A DNA stretch of 64,000 nucleotides from Rhynchopus euleeides (Eukaryota; Euglenozoa; Diplonemea; Diplonemida; Diplonemidae). The stretch lies in NCBI GenBank assembly GCA_963210315.1, contig OY723275.1, positions 1,798,001-1,862,000 of the forward strand, given 5' to 3'. The position numbers and the translations under genes are program-made. Positions within the stretch are counted from its first letter, which is position 1. Each line of letters begins with the position of its first letter. Shown here one piece after another: positions 49,533 to 59,263 of this stretch. The notes under the pieces are model-generated. The model was given only the letters and a program-made list of their open reading frames with translations. It ran no database searches and was not told the origin of the DNA.

Positions 49533-52500
49533 AGGGGACGGGACACCGCACCCCCACCCCCACTTACACACCCCCCCACCCCCAACACTTGCTCCACCAC
49601 ACATCCACCCGACAACGCCTTCTTTTGTGTGCCGGAGATGTGGAGCGAAACCCCGGGCCCCCAACCACGCTGCGTGTCCTCTCCTGGAATGCCAACGGCT
49701 TGGAGGGGGCGCGCAGGGCAGAGTTCGAACACCACGTATCTAAAAATCACTACGACGTACTCCTTATACAAGAGCTAAAAAGGGCCCAGACCGCCACCCT
49801 CAAGATAGAGGGCTACGCAACGCACCTGCGGCGAAGGACTCGCAAGCGAAGTACGGGTGATCTGGAGAGCGGAGGAGGAGTTGCGACCTTCACACGAAAT
49901 TCCCTCCACGCTGAGACGGTCTACGTCACCCCCGACTCCTCCTGCACCGAGAGGCTCGACGTGAGGGTGACGGGGAAAGATGGGCGGGCGGTCACAATGG
50001 TGAATGTGTACCGCCCGGGTGGTATCGGAGGGTCCCCCGACGATAAACGCACCGACGACTTCGACCCGGAGGACCTCCCCACCGATGACCAAACCATCAT
50101 CGCTGGGGACTTCAACGTCCACCACGCCACCTGGGATGCCGCAGCGACACAGGATCCGCAAGGTGTACTCCTACACCGGTGGATGCTCCTAAACGGTATG
50201 ATCGCCTGGAATGACCCAGAGGTGCCGACACGCATCGGACACGGCACGCGCTCCTCACCAGACATCGTGATATCCCATAGCTCCTGGGATGGGTGCACCT
50301 GGAAGACGCTTGACAGCCTGGGATCAGACCATCTCCCGATAGAGCTCTGCCTCCCCTTCGGTGGGGCCCCCAAGGAAATGTCCGAGGCGACGAAGCATGT
50401 GCGAGTAAGATGGTGCTGGTCACGCGCTGACTGGAAGGGCTATGCGGCAGAGATGGAGAGTAGGGCACCCCAGGCGGAGGCATGGAAAAACCCCTACGAG
50501 GCCTACCACTGTTTCAAGGGCCTCCTAAACAACGTCGCCCTAAAGCATATCCCCCAGCAGCGCCGCCGCCCAAATCGGAAACGGTGGTTCAACGCTCGGG
50601 TGAAACGGGCCATCGCTGCACGAAACGAGGAGACCCGACGACAACAAGCTGAGCCTCCGACTGCGAAAGACGCTCAGAAAGACGCTCTACACCTGCAGAG
50701 ACTACGTCAGGAGGCGACCGTAGAGGTGGCGGCGGCCAAAAGGGTGCAGTGGGAGAAACGCTGCGAGGCAGCAGGCGTCAACCCCTCGGCTGCGTACACC
50801 CTGATCCGCGAGCTGGATGGCCGCAGTATCAAAGATGCCAACTTCCCACTGGTGAGAGACGGGAAGCCGGTGACCGCCCCAATGGAGAAAGCAGATATGC
50901 TGGCTGCGCACTTCGCCGGGGTGAGTGGAGGAGGTACCAAGCTCGACCCCAACGCCACACAATCTCTCCGCACAGCGCCGTCTGCCAGCGATAACCAGGC
51001 AGAGCTACACCCCAGCGAGCAGCCTTTCACAATGGAGGAACTCAGGGTTGCGCTCGCGGCGCTGGGAAAGAGGAAGGCACCCGGACCCGATGAAATTCCG
51101 AACGAATTCCTCCTCAACCTCGGGCCACGGGCACGGGCAGCCTTCCTCGGCATTCTAAACCTCTCGTGGTGCACGGGAGTCCTGCCCGACGCCTGGACGC
51201 GGGCTACCCTGGTGCCGATACACAAGCCCAAACGTCCGGCCACAAAACCGGAGTCATACCGCCCCATCGCGCTGACCAGCACCAGCTGCAAGGTGCTGGA
51301 AAGGATGATAAAGGCGCGTCTGGTCCAGCTCATGGAGGACGACACGCTGCCCTGCGCTCAGCACCACCCAGTGCAGGCAGGTTTCAGAAAGCTGCGCTCC
51401 ACAGAAGACCAACTAGCGCATATCGTACAGCTCGTGCAGGAACCTCCGGATGAAACGGAGCAGACGGGGCCCTACTCCATCAGAATTATCCCGAAGCCCC
51501 AGCGGAAACCACGGGTATCGGTGGTCCTCTTCGTAGACATGCAGCAGGCTTTCGATCGCGTAAAACGGGATATCGTACTGCGCAGGATAGAGGAAATGGG
51601 CTTCCCGCGTCGATACCGCACCTGGCTCACAGCCTTCCTGACAAATCGACGGGCACGGGTATCTGTGGAGGGTGCGACCAGCGGGCTGTACGAGATGAAG
51701 GAGGGGGTACCGCAGGGCACGGTCCTATCCCCTCTTCTCTTCAACATCGTGATGGACGAAATGGCGGAGCTGCTGGCGGGCCTCGGGCACGACGTCCGAC
51801 CGGCGATATATGCTGACGACATCGCGATTGTAGTATCTGGGAGCAACATCGAACAGGTGGCAGCGAAGGCGCAGCAGGCGCTGGAACTGCTCTGCGCAGA
51901 AGGACCGACACGTGGCCTGGAGATCTCGAGAGAAAAGACGGAGCACACGGTGTTCGGGAAACGGGGGGCCCTACGGGAGGTTGCGGAAGGCCCCCTGCTC
52001 GCCTACCCAGACGGCACACCTGTGAAACGCACCACGACACCACGCTACTTAGGAGTCACGCTGGACCCTACGTGCAGCATGCAGTACCATCATGAGCGGG
52101 TTATAGACAAGCTGCTACAACGCCTGAATGTGGTGAAGATGCTCGCAGGCTCATCGTGGGGGTGTAATGCGCACACACTGCGCACAGCCTACCTCACGTA
52201 TGCATTACCGGCGGTGAGCTATGCGCTCGGGGTGTACGGCCCCCTTCTCAGCAATACCATGCGGGCGGAGCTGGAGAGGCTGCACCACCAGGCAGCGCGC
52301 TTCATCACCGGTTGCCCTACCAGCACGCGCACTGAGGACCTGCTCTGGGAGGCCCACCTAGACACCTTCTCCGCGATCCTCGACACAGCGGTGGCCACAA
52401 CCTACGAACGCTTCAGGAGGCTCGACGGTACCCCAGGAAATGCGGTGACGACCCTGGTAGGACCAAAGTACAGCTGGTTGCACCAAGCGAGATGCACCTC

Positions 52501-53608
52501 CGCTGAGTGTGGTTTATCTGGGGAGACCATGCCAAAGCGAGAGGCCGCTCCCCTCCACGTGGCTACCCCCACGCACCCATGGGAGTGGAATGCGATCGCG
52601 GAGCACATCGACATCCGCACCTCCCTCCCAGGCATCATCGCATCCCGGACGAAATACTCCAACGACTCGCTTTTCATATCTGCACAGATGATGCTGCGGG
52701 ACTTGCCTGACTGCGCATGGCACGCGTACACCGATGGCTGCGTCAGCGACGGCCGAGGTGCGGGGGCGGTGGTAATCTATCGCGGAGACACGCCAAACGC
52801 TCCACACCTGGAGAGCAGCCACGAGGCTGGCAGAATCGCCTCCAGCTTCCAAGCAGAGTTGCTGGCGCTTGTGCGTGCGATGGAGGCATTGACCACACTG
52901 GTGTCACCGGGGGACCACTGTGCGGTCATAACGGATTCGATGTCTGTGCTGCAGGCCCTGCAGACGGGACCTCACCGCGCCCGTGAGGACCTCGAACACA
53001 AGCTATGGCAAACCATCCGTGAACTGGCTTTACAAAAGGACACCACGCTGCATCTCCGCTACGTCCCCTCACACGTCGGTGTCGCGGGAAATGAGGCAGC
53101 AGATGCCCTAACAAAGGAGGGGTTGAAACAAGCGCCCCAGACCCGCATCCCATTCGCCACTGCGAAGGCAGCGGCGAAGCGTGCCATCCGTGGGGAGATG
53201 CCGCTGCCACGGCGGGATACACTGTACTACTCGGGTGCTACAGACGCGCCACCTCGCAGACCCCCGTTGCGCGTAGAGGGCCTCACAAGACTTGGAGACA
53301 CTGAGATACGCAAACTGAGGACCCGGCGGCATCGCCTGGTATACGACTTCGACACGTCTGACGGGGTCCCTGCATGCACGCTCTGCGGACAAAACAGCAC
53401 GGTGCAACACGTTTTTGCCACCTGCCCGCACACGACACGACTACGAAGCCGACTAGGTGTAGCGGGATCACCGCATAACATCCTGCTGGGGCAGCCGGGC
53501 GCGGCACTGCGATACCTGGTGGCGGCAGGCCTACTGCCGGGCAAGCTGGAGGAATACGTGAGAGTTACACGGGGTTGCCGCCCAGCACAAACGGCTTTAC
53601 ACGTTTAA
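49295..53608 (+). CDS. Retrotransposon ORF2: 2A-APE-RT-RNase H-CCHC polyprotein
   Basis: Open from 49295 (after a TGA at 49292-49294) to 53608. Residues below count from the TTG at 49589. Residues 17-24 read DVERNPGP, the 2A ribosome-skipping consensus. APE endonuclease ~27-255: LSWNANGL, LLIQELK, GDFNVHH, SDHLPI. RT ~475-790: RKAPGPDE, SYRPIALTS, FVDMQQAFDR, GVPQGTVLSP, YADD at 741-744. RNase H ~1045-1175: YTDGCVS, FQAELLAL, ITDSMSVL, GNEAADAL. A CCHC-like C-x2-C-x8-H-x4-C starts at ~1263. Every catalytic motif is present with no internal stop. No ATG precedes the endonuclease in this frame, so translation probably depends on frameshifting from ORF1, reinitiation or a non-AUG codon. Product: target-primed reverse transcription machinery. 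Confidence 0.9.
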   Translation, partial: RRRRPVATRSRGLRGLPKGGEPPPAPSCRRGVETHRLLGTTDPTGFPRYIRTDQPLRWKVPKGPREGKGCNAGKRGGDIKGTGHRTPTPTYTPPHPQHLLHHTSTRQRLLLCAGDVERNPGPPTTLRVLSWNANGLEGARRAEFEHHVSKNHYDVLLIQELKRAQTATLKIEGYATHLRRRTRKRSTGDLESGGGVATFTRNSLHAETVYVTPDSSCTERLDVRVTGKDGRAVTMVNVYRPGGIGGSPDDKRTDDFDPEDLPTDDQTIIAGDFNVHHATWDAAATQDPQGVLLHRWMLLNGMIAWNDPEVPTRIGHGTRSSPDIVISHSSWDGCTWKTLDSLGSDHLPIELCLPFGGAPKEMSEATKHVRVRWCWSRADWKGYAAEMESRAPQAEAWKNPYEAYHCFKGLLNNVALKHIPQQRRRPNRKRWFNARVKRAIAARNEETRRQQAEPPTAKDAQKDALHLQRLRQEATVEVAAAKRVQWEKRCEAAGVNPSAAYTLIRELDGRSIKDANFPLVRDGKPVTAPMEKADMLAAHFAGVSGGGTKLDPNATQSLRTAPSASDNQAELHPSEQPFTMEELRVALAALGKRKAPGPDEIPNEFLLNLGPRARAAFLGILNLSWCTGVLPDAWTRATLVPIHKPKRPATKPESYRPIALTSTSCKVLERMIKARLVQLMEDDTLPCAQHHPVQAGFRKLRSTEDQLAHIVQLVQEPPDETEQTGPYSIRIIPKPQRKPRVSVVLFVDMQQAFDRVKRDIVLRRIEEMGFPRRYRTWLTAFLTNRRARVSVEGATSGLYEMKEGVPQGTVLSPLLFNIVMDEMAELLAGLGHDVRPAIYADDIAIVVSGSNIEQVAAKAQQALELLCAEGPTRGLEISREKTEHTVFGKRGALREVAEGPLLAYPDGTPVKRTTTPRYLGVTLDPTCSMQYHHERVIDKLLQRLNVVKMLAGSSWGCNAHTLRTAYLTYALPAVSYALGVYGPLLSNTMRAELERLHHQAARFITGCPTSTRTEDLLWEAHLDTFSAILDTAVATTYERFRRLDGTPGNAVTTLVGPKYSWLHQARCTSAECGLSGETMPKREAAPLHVATPTHPWEWNAIAEHIDIRTSLPGIIASRTKYSNDSLFISAQMMLRDLPDCAWHAYTDGCVSDGRGAGAVVIYRGDTPNAPHLESSHEAGRIASSFQAELLALVRAMEALTTLVSPGDHCAVITDSMSVLQALQTGPHRAREDLEHKLWQTIRELALQKDTTLHLRYVPSHVGVAGNEAADALTKEGLKQAPQTRIPFATAKAAAKRAIRGEMPLPRRDTLYYSGATDAPPRRPPLRVEGLTRLGDTEIRKLRTRRHRLVYDFDTSDGVPACTLCGQNSTVQHVFATCPHTTRLRSRLGVAGSPHNILLGQPGAALRYLVAAGLLPGKLEEYVRVTRGCRPAQTALHV
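49493..49499 (+). promoter_or_regulatory. Candidate -1 frameshift heptamer
   Basis: GGGAAAG is positioned as G GGA AAG relative to the ORF1 frame, which fits the X XXY YYZ pattern. It lies inside the region where both ORF frames are open (49295-49529), and a -1 slip here would enter ORF2. A downstream stimulatory structure was not tested. Confidence 0.3.
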
Positions 53609-54002
53609 TATTCCTCCCTCGTGCGTAGCTGTGACCCATGGCTGCTTACCAGCATCCGTGCTTCACAGGAAACTCAGCACACAGTGTCGTGAAACAAGGG
53701 CCTGCCTAATGGCAACAGCCAAGACCCCTCCACAAACATAACCTCCACCCTCTTTTCTCACTGTCCCCCCTCCCCTAATACCCCCATTTCTTCCTTTCCT
53801 TTTAAGGGGAGACGTCCTCGCAGTGGCTGTTTGGCCTGACGCGATTCCCCGCCCGAGGGCCAGAGCAACACGGCACTCAAGGCAACCAGGGAGCGAGAGG
53901 CGTCACAAGGCGAAATGCCTCCCACTGTGGCCCGGCGACCGCCTCACCCGCTGCCGCCAAGCGGGGAAGTGGCCCAGTGGGTAACATGCAAAAAAAAAAA
54001 AA
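53609..54002 (+). other. Retrotransposon 3' UTR and A tail
   Basis: Non-coding, C/T-rich in the middle, ending gtaacatgc followed by 13 A (53990-54002). The A tail defines the 3' end of the element. Confidence 0.75.
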
Positions 54003-54529
54003 GGGGGCACCAAATCCCGACCGAGAAGACGACCCTCACACCATGCTCGTGTCAGGTCTCAAGAGGGCCGAAGCCGCGGTTGAGGACAACAACACCCCCA
54101 CGCACTGGTTCTAATAAATGACGGCGAGGTGCACGGGGGGATCAGCACGAAGGAGGGGCGCAAAAAGATGGGGATGATGACGCCGTGGTGTTCAAGGTGG
54201 TCCTCCGCCGCTTATGAACGTGACAGCGGGACAGCGCTGCGCCCGTGGCCGCAGCGGATTGAGGACATTCCCATCAGCCATCGAGACTATCACCGCGCCT
54301 CGCCGAAAACCTGCTTCACGCTTGATCGCGCTCAAGGTTTCCAAACGCATACTTCAGCTGGAGGTTCCGTCACAGAGGCGCTGACAAAGGCGGGACCAAG
54401 AGCAACAGTCGGGTGCTGATAAATGGGTCGATACTGATGCAGCAAAGTGACGTCAGTGATATCCAACTCCTACTTTCCTGACCGAGACACGATCTTGCCG
54501 AGGAGCATCGGACCGAGACACCCACTTCT
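54003..54529. other. No supported gene
   Basis: Contains two ctaataaatg/ctgataaatg phrases (54111 and 54416), which could be 3' ends of degraded elements. Short frames only. Confidence 0.35.
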
Positions 54530-55200
54530 GCCTGAGGGGCACCTAGCCGAGACGCATTTTTCCTGCCCGAGGGGCATCTCGCCGAGACATTACCTGCCTG
54601 AGGGGCACCTGGCCACGACATACCTACAGCTTACGCTTGCGGGGCACCCTGCCTGAGGAGCACCTGGCCAAGACATACATTTCCGCCTACGAGGCACCCT
54701 GCCCGAGGGGCACCTGGTCAAGACACACACTTCCGCCTACGGGGCACCCTGCCCGAGGGGCACCTGGCCAAGACAGACACCTCTGCCTACGAGGCACCCT
54801 GCCCGAGGGGCACCTGGCCAAGACATACACTTCCGCCTACGAGGCACCCTGCCCGAGGGGCACCTGGTCAAGACATACATTTCCGCCTACGGGGCACCCT
54901 GCCTGAGGGGCACCTGGCCAAGACGCACATTCATGCCCGAGGGACACCGGGCCGAGACATTACATTCCCTGCCTGAGGGACACCTGGCCGAGACACATTC
55001 CTGCCGAGGGGCACTCACTCCCGACCGCGAGACGCAGGATTTTGCCTGAGGGGCACCTCCTCTCCTGACCGAGACACAACCCCGCCCAGCACAGTGCCGA
55101 GGGGCATTTACGCTTTCGACTGGAATACCGAGCCTGACCCGGGGAGACACAATCGTGCCACAATCGTGAGGGGCATACTCTCTTGATTGAGAAATACACC
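54530..55200 (+). repeat. 50-bp minisatellite
   Basis: Units starting agacatacat-like at 54671, 54721, 54771, 54821, 54871 and 54921 give an exact 50-bp period. Each has ttccgcctac, g(a/g)ggcaccctgcc and gaggggcacctgg. Diverged units with gaggggca and ccgagaca extend on both sides. The translated repeat is an artefact: 50 is not a multiple of 3 and all frames rotate. Confidence 0.9.
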
Positions 55201-57156
55201 TTTTTTGCCCGAGCGACGGCACCTGAAGGCGGAAGGGTGGCCTGTCACACACAGCCTGCCAGATCCAGCTCGAGCACGGTGACGCGACGTGAGCTTTCCG
55301 AGGGCGACAGTTTTCGTGTACCAATGCAACGCCCCCGGACACGCCCCCGAGAAGCCGGCACGTCTGTCGTGCCCAGCTTATCTGCGCGAATGCCGACTAC
55401 GCGCACCCCGGCGTCAAGCGGATGCCCGCACACGCCCCAAGCGGGGCATACTCCGTCGAAGCATAGTCTCCCTGCCGGGGGACACACATTCAAGCCTGCA
55501 TTATTCACAGGGGTCAGGGGGAGTTCCGGGCGTCTGTGGCCCGGTGTTGAGACGTACGACCTCACAGTTCCATGCAGGGAAGGGGAGCTGCTGACTGGAC
55601 ACCTGCGAGGTGCCGTGGGACATACACAGAGATCAGGTATCCAACACAGCCGAGACGCTCTCCCAAGCTGCACTGCTCGGGGAGCAAAAGAAGCAGCGAC
55701 TGAGAGACGCGTCCGCATCGCCTGTGTCAGCGGTGCCGCCGCTGAGGGGGTCCACCGAAACCGCAGCCATGGCAGCGGGCCGAGATCATTCCACAAGGTT
55801 GGGGGGCAGTCGGCCAGTCTTCCCGAGTACCCAGCAGCCTACTCGACAAGCCCGAACAGCGACTGCAGCGTGCGACAAGCTCCGGTCCGCGGGGACTCAC
55901 CTCTCTCATTAAGAAGGCGACTCCGAGAATCCTTCTGGCATGCCCACACCTCCAGGGCCTCGAATTTCCTCACGCACCGGGAAATACGCCCTCCACACTG
56001 AGTCCGGGCGTTACCACTGAATCGACGCCACGTGGGGCCACAGGGCCTCCGTTTGATGCGCTGTCTACGAGGCGGGCGATGGGGCAGGTACAGTGGGGAT
56101 CAGCCCAGTGGGAAGGGGGCCGCAGGAACGTGTTGTCCACCGCTCGAGCGGAGTTCAGGAGACGACAGTGCGCGCGATCGCCCTCGTTCACCCAGAAGGG
56201 CCGGCACCTCTCACACCTACCCCTGGGCACTCCATGCAGCGTCTCCAGTGCGCCATGAAGAGGCGCGTTGGGCTTCACCCCGCAACTCGCTCGCAGCCAG
56301 CGAAGACCGGAGAGGACACAGAGAGCCACAGAGCGATCGAGATCACGCCGGAAAGCACCGGGTGTTGGCCGGGCTCCCGAAGGGCGAGAGTTTAAGACGG
56401 CCGGACAGTAGACTGCTGCGGAGGAGCTGGGAGGCGAGTTTCAGACTGTGATTTCTCGATCCGCCGAGCCCTGTCCCCAGGCGAGAGCTGCCGGGTCATG
56501 GTGGCTGAATATGCACGAGCGTCGCGGTGGTGGTGCTGGGAGCGCACCAGAGGACTGTCACGCTGAGGGGCTGGGCATGGCCACTGACTACCTGGATACG
56601 GCCGTCTCAGTGCATCGCCCGGGGTGCAAAACGACATCGAGGATGTCAGGAAGAAGGGTCATGTGGGCACACACCAATATGTCGGAGACGTGAAGAAGCC
56701 TCGAGGGGAAGGGTTCCCCAGGGGATGGAGGATCCCGAAGAGGTACAGGGTGAGGATTCAAATACCCGGAGTGGGAAACGCACCAGACGTCGGGGGTCAG
56801 CCAAGAGCGGGTGGTTGCAGCACAGGCGGGGCTGTGTGCAACCTTTGCCCCCTTAGTTTCGCCGGGTTGAGACGCATCAACTCTCTCGCCGGGTGCGGCA
56901 ACTGGAGAGACAGGCATGTTGTCGATAGGGCACACCAAGAATCACGAGGCTGACCACACGACGGCGGCACACGGCCGAGGCAGGCGGATCCCCTCAGCGA
57001 GTGAGGTTCGATCGTTTTCCGTACAAGGTGCTCGTGACAACGTAGAAAGCGGTACATTACCATCGGAGGGATGCATACGATGGGCGACGGAGCCTGATCA
57101 CTTCAATAGTAGACCATTCGCGCGGCGTCCCTAAGTCCTTGGGTCCTAAGGGTCCT
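55201..57156. other. 2 kb without a supported gene
   Basis: Open frames of up to 272 residues (55183-56001) occur but have no domain, overlap antisense frames, and start inside the minisatellite. The sequence may be a spacer of the rDNA/retrotransposon unit. Confidence 0.4.
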
Positions 57157-57576
57157 GGGTGGAAGCGTCCAATGCAACACTCACAGCATAGAGGCCAAGT
57201 GTTTCTCGTAGTATTTTGCACATAACACACCTGTGTGGTACGGGAAATGCTACGAGGAACGCGATGGACTCGGGACTGCTGCTGGCCTCTCTTGCTATGG
57301 TTTACTTATGTTTCGTGCTCCACCTGCTCCACCTCATTCTGCACTTCAGATGATCCACTTCACGTGGGTTACGGGGTTTGGGACAACGATGATATGTTGT
57401 GTCCGACGACAAGGTAAGGTAAGCTCATCGAGGTACACCAAACCGGAGTTGTCAAATCAAAAAAAAATATGGGGGGGGGGTTTTTCAAAGTGCAAGAGGT
57501 GGAGCCCGTTCAACAGGTGGAAGCGTCCAATGCAACACTCACAGCATAGAGGCCAAGTGTTTCTCGTAGTATTTTT
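57157..57576 (+). repeat. 61-bp direct repeats flanking copy 2 of the 250-bp repeat
   Basis: 57157-57217 and 57516-57576 are the same 61 bp (ggtggaagcgtccaatgc ... cgtagtatttt). Between them lie the second copy of the A-tailed 250-bp repeat (57215-57464) and a short G-run spacer. The layout resembles an insertion with a long target duplication, or a local tandem duplication. Confidence 0.75.
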
Positions 57577-58066
57577 CAGTTCAGGAAAAATGGGGGTGGG
57601 ATGGGGTGGGTGGGGGGTGGGTGGGGCACATAACTCTCTCAGCGCCTCCGTCTCTGAGCCGGCATTTTATAAAAGCATGCGGGGGGGGTGGTGAGCGGGT
57701 CGGAGCACACCCCCCCCCCCTCCTGTGTGGTCTGTCCCGCGCAAGTCGACCGCAGGGATCCGGAACGGTGATACAAACATTGCCGCCAGCATGTCTCTGC
57801 CCTTTCCAACCCCCCCCGCCACCCCCACCACCCCCCTCGTGGAGAATATTATCCTAGACCCCCCCCATAATGCTGAAATGCACATATTCTCTCTGTGCAA
57901 CACCCTTTTCACGCCTCTCCACAATACTCTCCACACACATCATGCCGCACGCCACAGAGACACACGACACACACGCCGCCCAAGCCCACGCCAGCCTCGG
58001 AGGAGAGCGGGTGCAGCGCTGCGGAGGGGGGCTGTACGTAGCATCGCACCTCCCTGAGAGGGCAGT
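57577..58066. other. Leader of the WD40 gene
   Basis: C runs at 57710-57722 and 57858-57866 and CA-rich sequence at 57925-57975. ctgagagggcag ends one base before the WD40 ATG and could hold a splice acceptor. No separate gene seen. Confidence 0.35.
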
Positions 58067-59263
58067 ATGACGACCACGCTATGGAAGGGTGCGATGAGCA
58101 TCGGGAAGTCTGTTTCAAAGGGTGTTGGCTACGTGACTGGCACCGGGGGCAAGTCCGATTCGGCCGATAAGAAGAACCTGCGCAACGCCAGCAGCCCTGA
58201 GGAGGAGATGGAGGGCGAGGAGATGGGTGAGTTTGGAGGCGGCGAGATCGGCAAGAGCTCCGACGGCTCCCTCAAGACCTTCAAGGGGCACACCGCAGCT
58301 GTCTACGGCGTTGCCTTTGCCCCCGGGGCCCAGCGCTTTGTCTCCGGAGGCGCCGACAAGACGCTGCGGATCTGGAACCTCAACAACGAAATATCCCCAC
58401 CAGGAGAGAAGGAAGATGGGGCGGACGAGCCATTCGACGACCCCGCCCCTGTTGTCCGCACCATCAAACACCACCAGGGGGTTGTGTTGGCGTGTGACTT
58501 CTCGCCGACGGGGAACGAGATTGTGTCGTGCTCCGACAGCGGGAAGGCGTTTGTCTTCGACTCAAAATCGACAAAGCAGCTGCATGTCCTGGAGGGGCAC
58601 ACCCAGAAGGTGTACGGCGTCGTGTTCTCCCCTGTGGGTTCTACCTGCCCTGGGCAGTATATCGCGTCTGTCTCGCTTGACAACACGGTGCGCCTGTGGA
58701 ACACCGAGACGGGGAAACAGGAAGGTATCCTCAAGGGGCACAGCGACAACGTGTTCGCTGTCAACTTCAGCCGGGGGGGGAGGCAGCTTGCCACCGCTGG
58801 CGATGACAGGAAGGTTCTGCTCTGGGACTGGCGGCAGGGGAAGAAATCTTCGTCCCTCTCAGGGCACTGCGCGACTGTCTGGTCTGTCGCATACAGCAAC
58901 GACGACATGCTGATGGTGACCGCAGGGATGGGGCATGAGGTGAAGGTGTGGGATCTGCGCAAGGAGAGGCCGCTCTGGTCCTCCGACAAGGCGCATGCCG
59001 GGATGCCCGTGCACCAGGCGATCTTCTCTGCGGACGACAAGCACATCATCTCCGGGGGGAGGGACAGGAAGGCCTGTGTCTGGGAGGCCGACACGGGGTC
59101 CAAAATCGTGGAGCTGTCGGGGCACACCGGCACCGTGTACCACCTGGCAATGCACCCGGCAGGGGACAGGCTGCTGACTTCCTCCGTCGACTCCACGATG
59201 AAGCTCTGGTCATACCCCCCGGTGGCGGATGATGACGAGAGGGATGCGTCAGCCATGCCGTGA
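58067..59263 (+). CDS. WD40-repeat protein, seven blades
   Basis: 398 residues, ATG at 58067, no introns. The N-terminal ~65 residues are Gly/Ser/Glu-rich and acidic (EEEMEGEEMGEF). Seven WD40 blades follow: GH...RIWNL (~73-105), HH...FVFDS, GH...RLWNT, GH...LLWDW, GH...KVWDL, a sixth starting AHAGMP and ending CVWEA, and GH...KLWSY near the C terminus. The GH-to-WD spacing and VFSP, AFAP and NFS strands are typical, so the protein should fold as one beta-propeller. This is a scaffold fold; the family (TEP1/APAF-like, PRP4-like or other) cannot be set from the sequence alone. A short acidic tail (DDDERD) ends the protein. Confidence 0.88.
   Translation: MTTTLWKGAMSIGKSVSKGVGYVTGTGGKSDSADKKNLRNASSPEEEMEGEEMGEFGGGEIGKSSDGSLKTFKGHTAAVYGVAFAPGAQRFVSGGADKTLRIWNLNNEISPPGEKEDGADEPFDDPAPVVRTIKHHQGVVLACDFSPTGNEIVSCSDSGKAFVFDSKSTKQLHVLEGHTQKVYGVVFSPVGSTCPGQYIASVSLDNTVRLWNTETGKQEGILKGHSDNVFAVNFSRGGRQLATAGDDRKVLLWDWRQGKKSSSLSGHCATVWSVAYSNDDMLMVTAGMGHEVKVWDLRKERPLWSSDKAHAGMPVHQAIFSADDKHIISGGRDRKACVWEADTGSKIVELSGHTGTVYHLAMHPAGDRLLTSSVDSTMKLWSYPPVADDDERDASAMP

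Larger units (their letters stand above)
48075..54002 (+). mobile_element. Ingi/L1Tc-like non-LTR retrotransposon, near complete
   Basis: 5' region similar to the 180-bp monomers at 1999-2662, ORF1 (coiled coil), ORF2 (2A-like motif, APE endonuclease, RT, RNase H, CCHC), a 3' UTR of about 390 bp and a 13-base A tail (53990-54002). APE-RT-RNase H architecture with a 2A motif at the ORF2 start is known in the trypanosomatid ingi/L1Tc group. All catalytic motifs seen are intact, so the copy may be recent. The 5' border and the target duplication are not resolved. Confidence 0.85.

Noticed and set aside
54637-54906. 89-residue repetitive ORF
   Set aside because: It is the 50-bp minisatellite read through; the unit length rotates the frame.
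54530-55200. CRISPR-like array
   Set aside because: Repeats are directly tandem without unique spacers, and the genome is eukaryotic.
55183-56001. 272-residue plus-strand frame
   Set aside because: Starts in decayed minisatellite, has no domain and is overlapped by similar frames on both strands.
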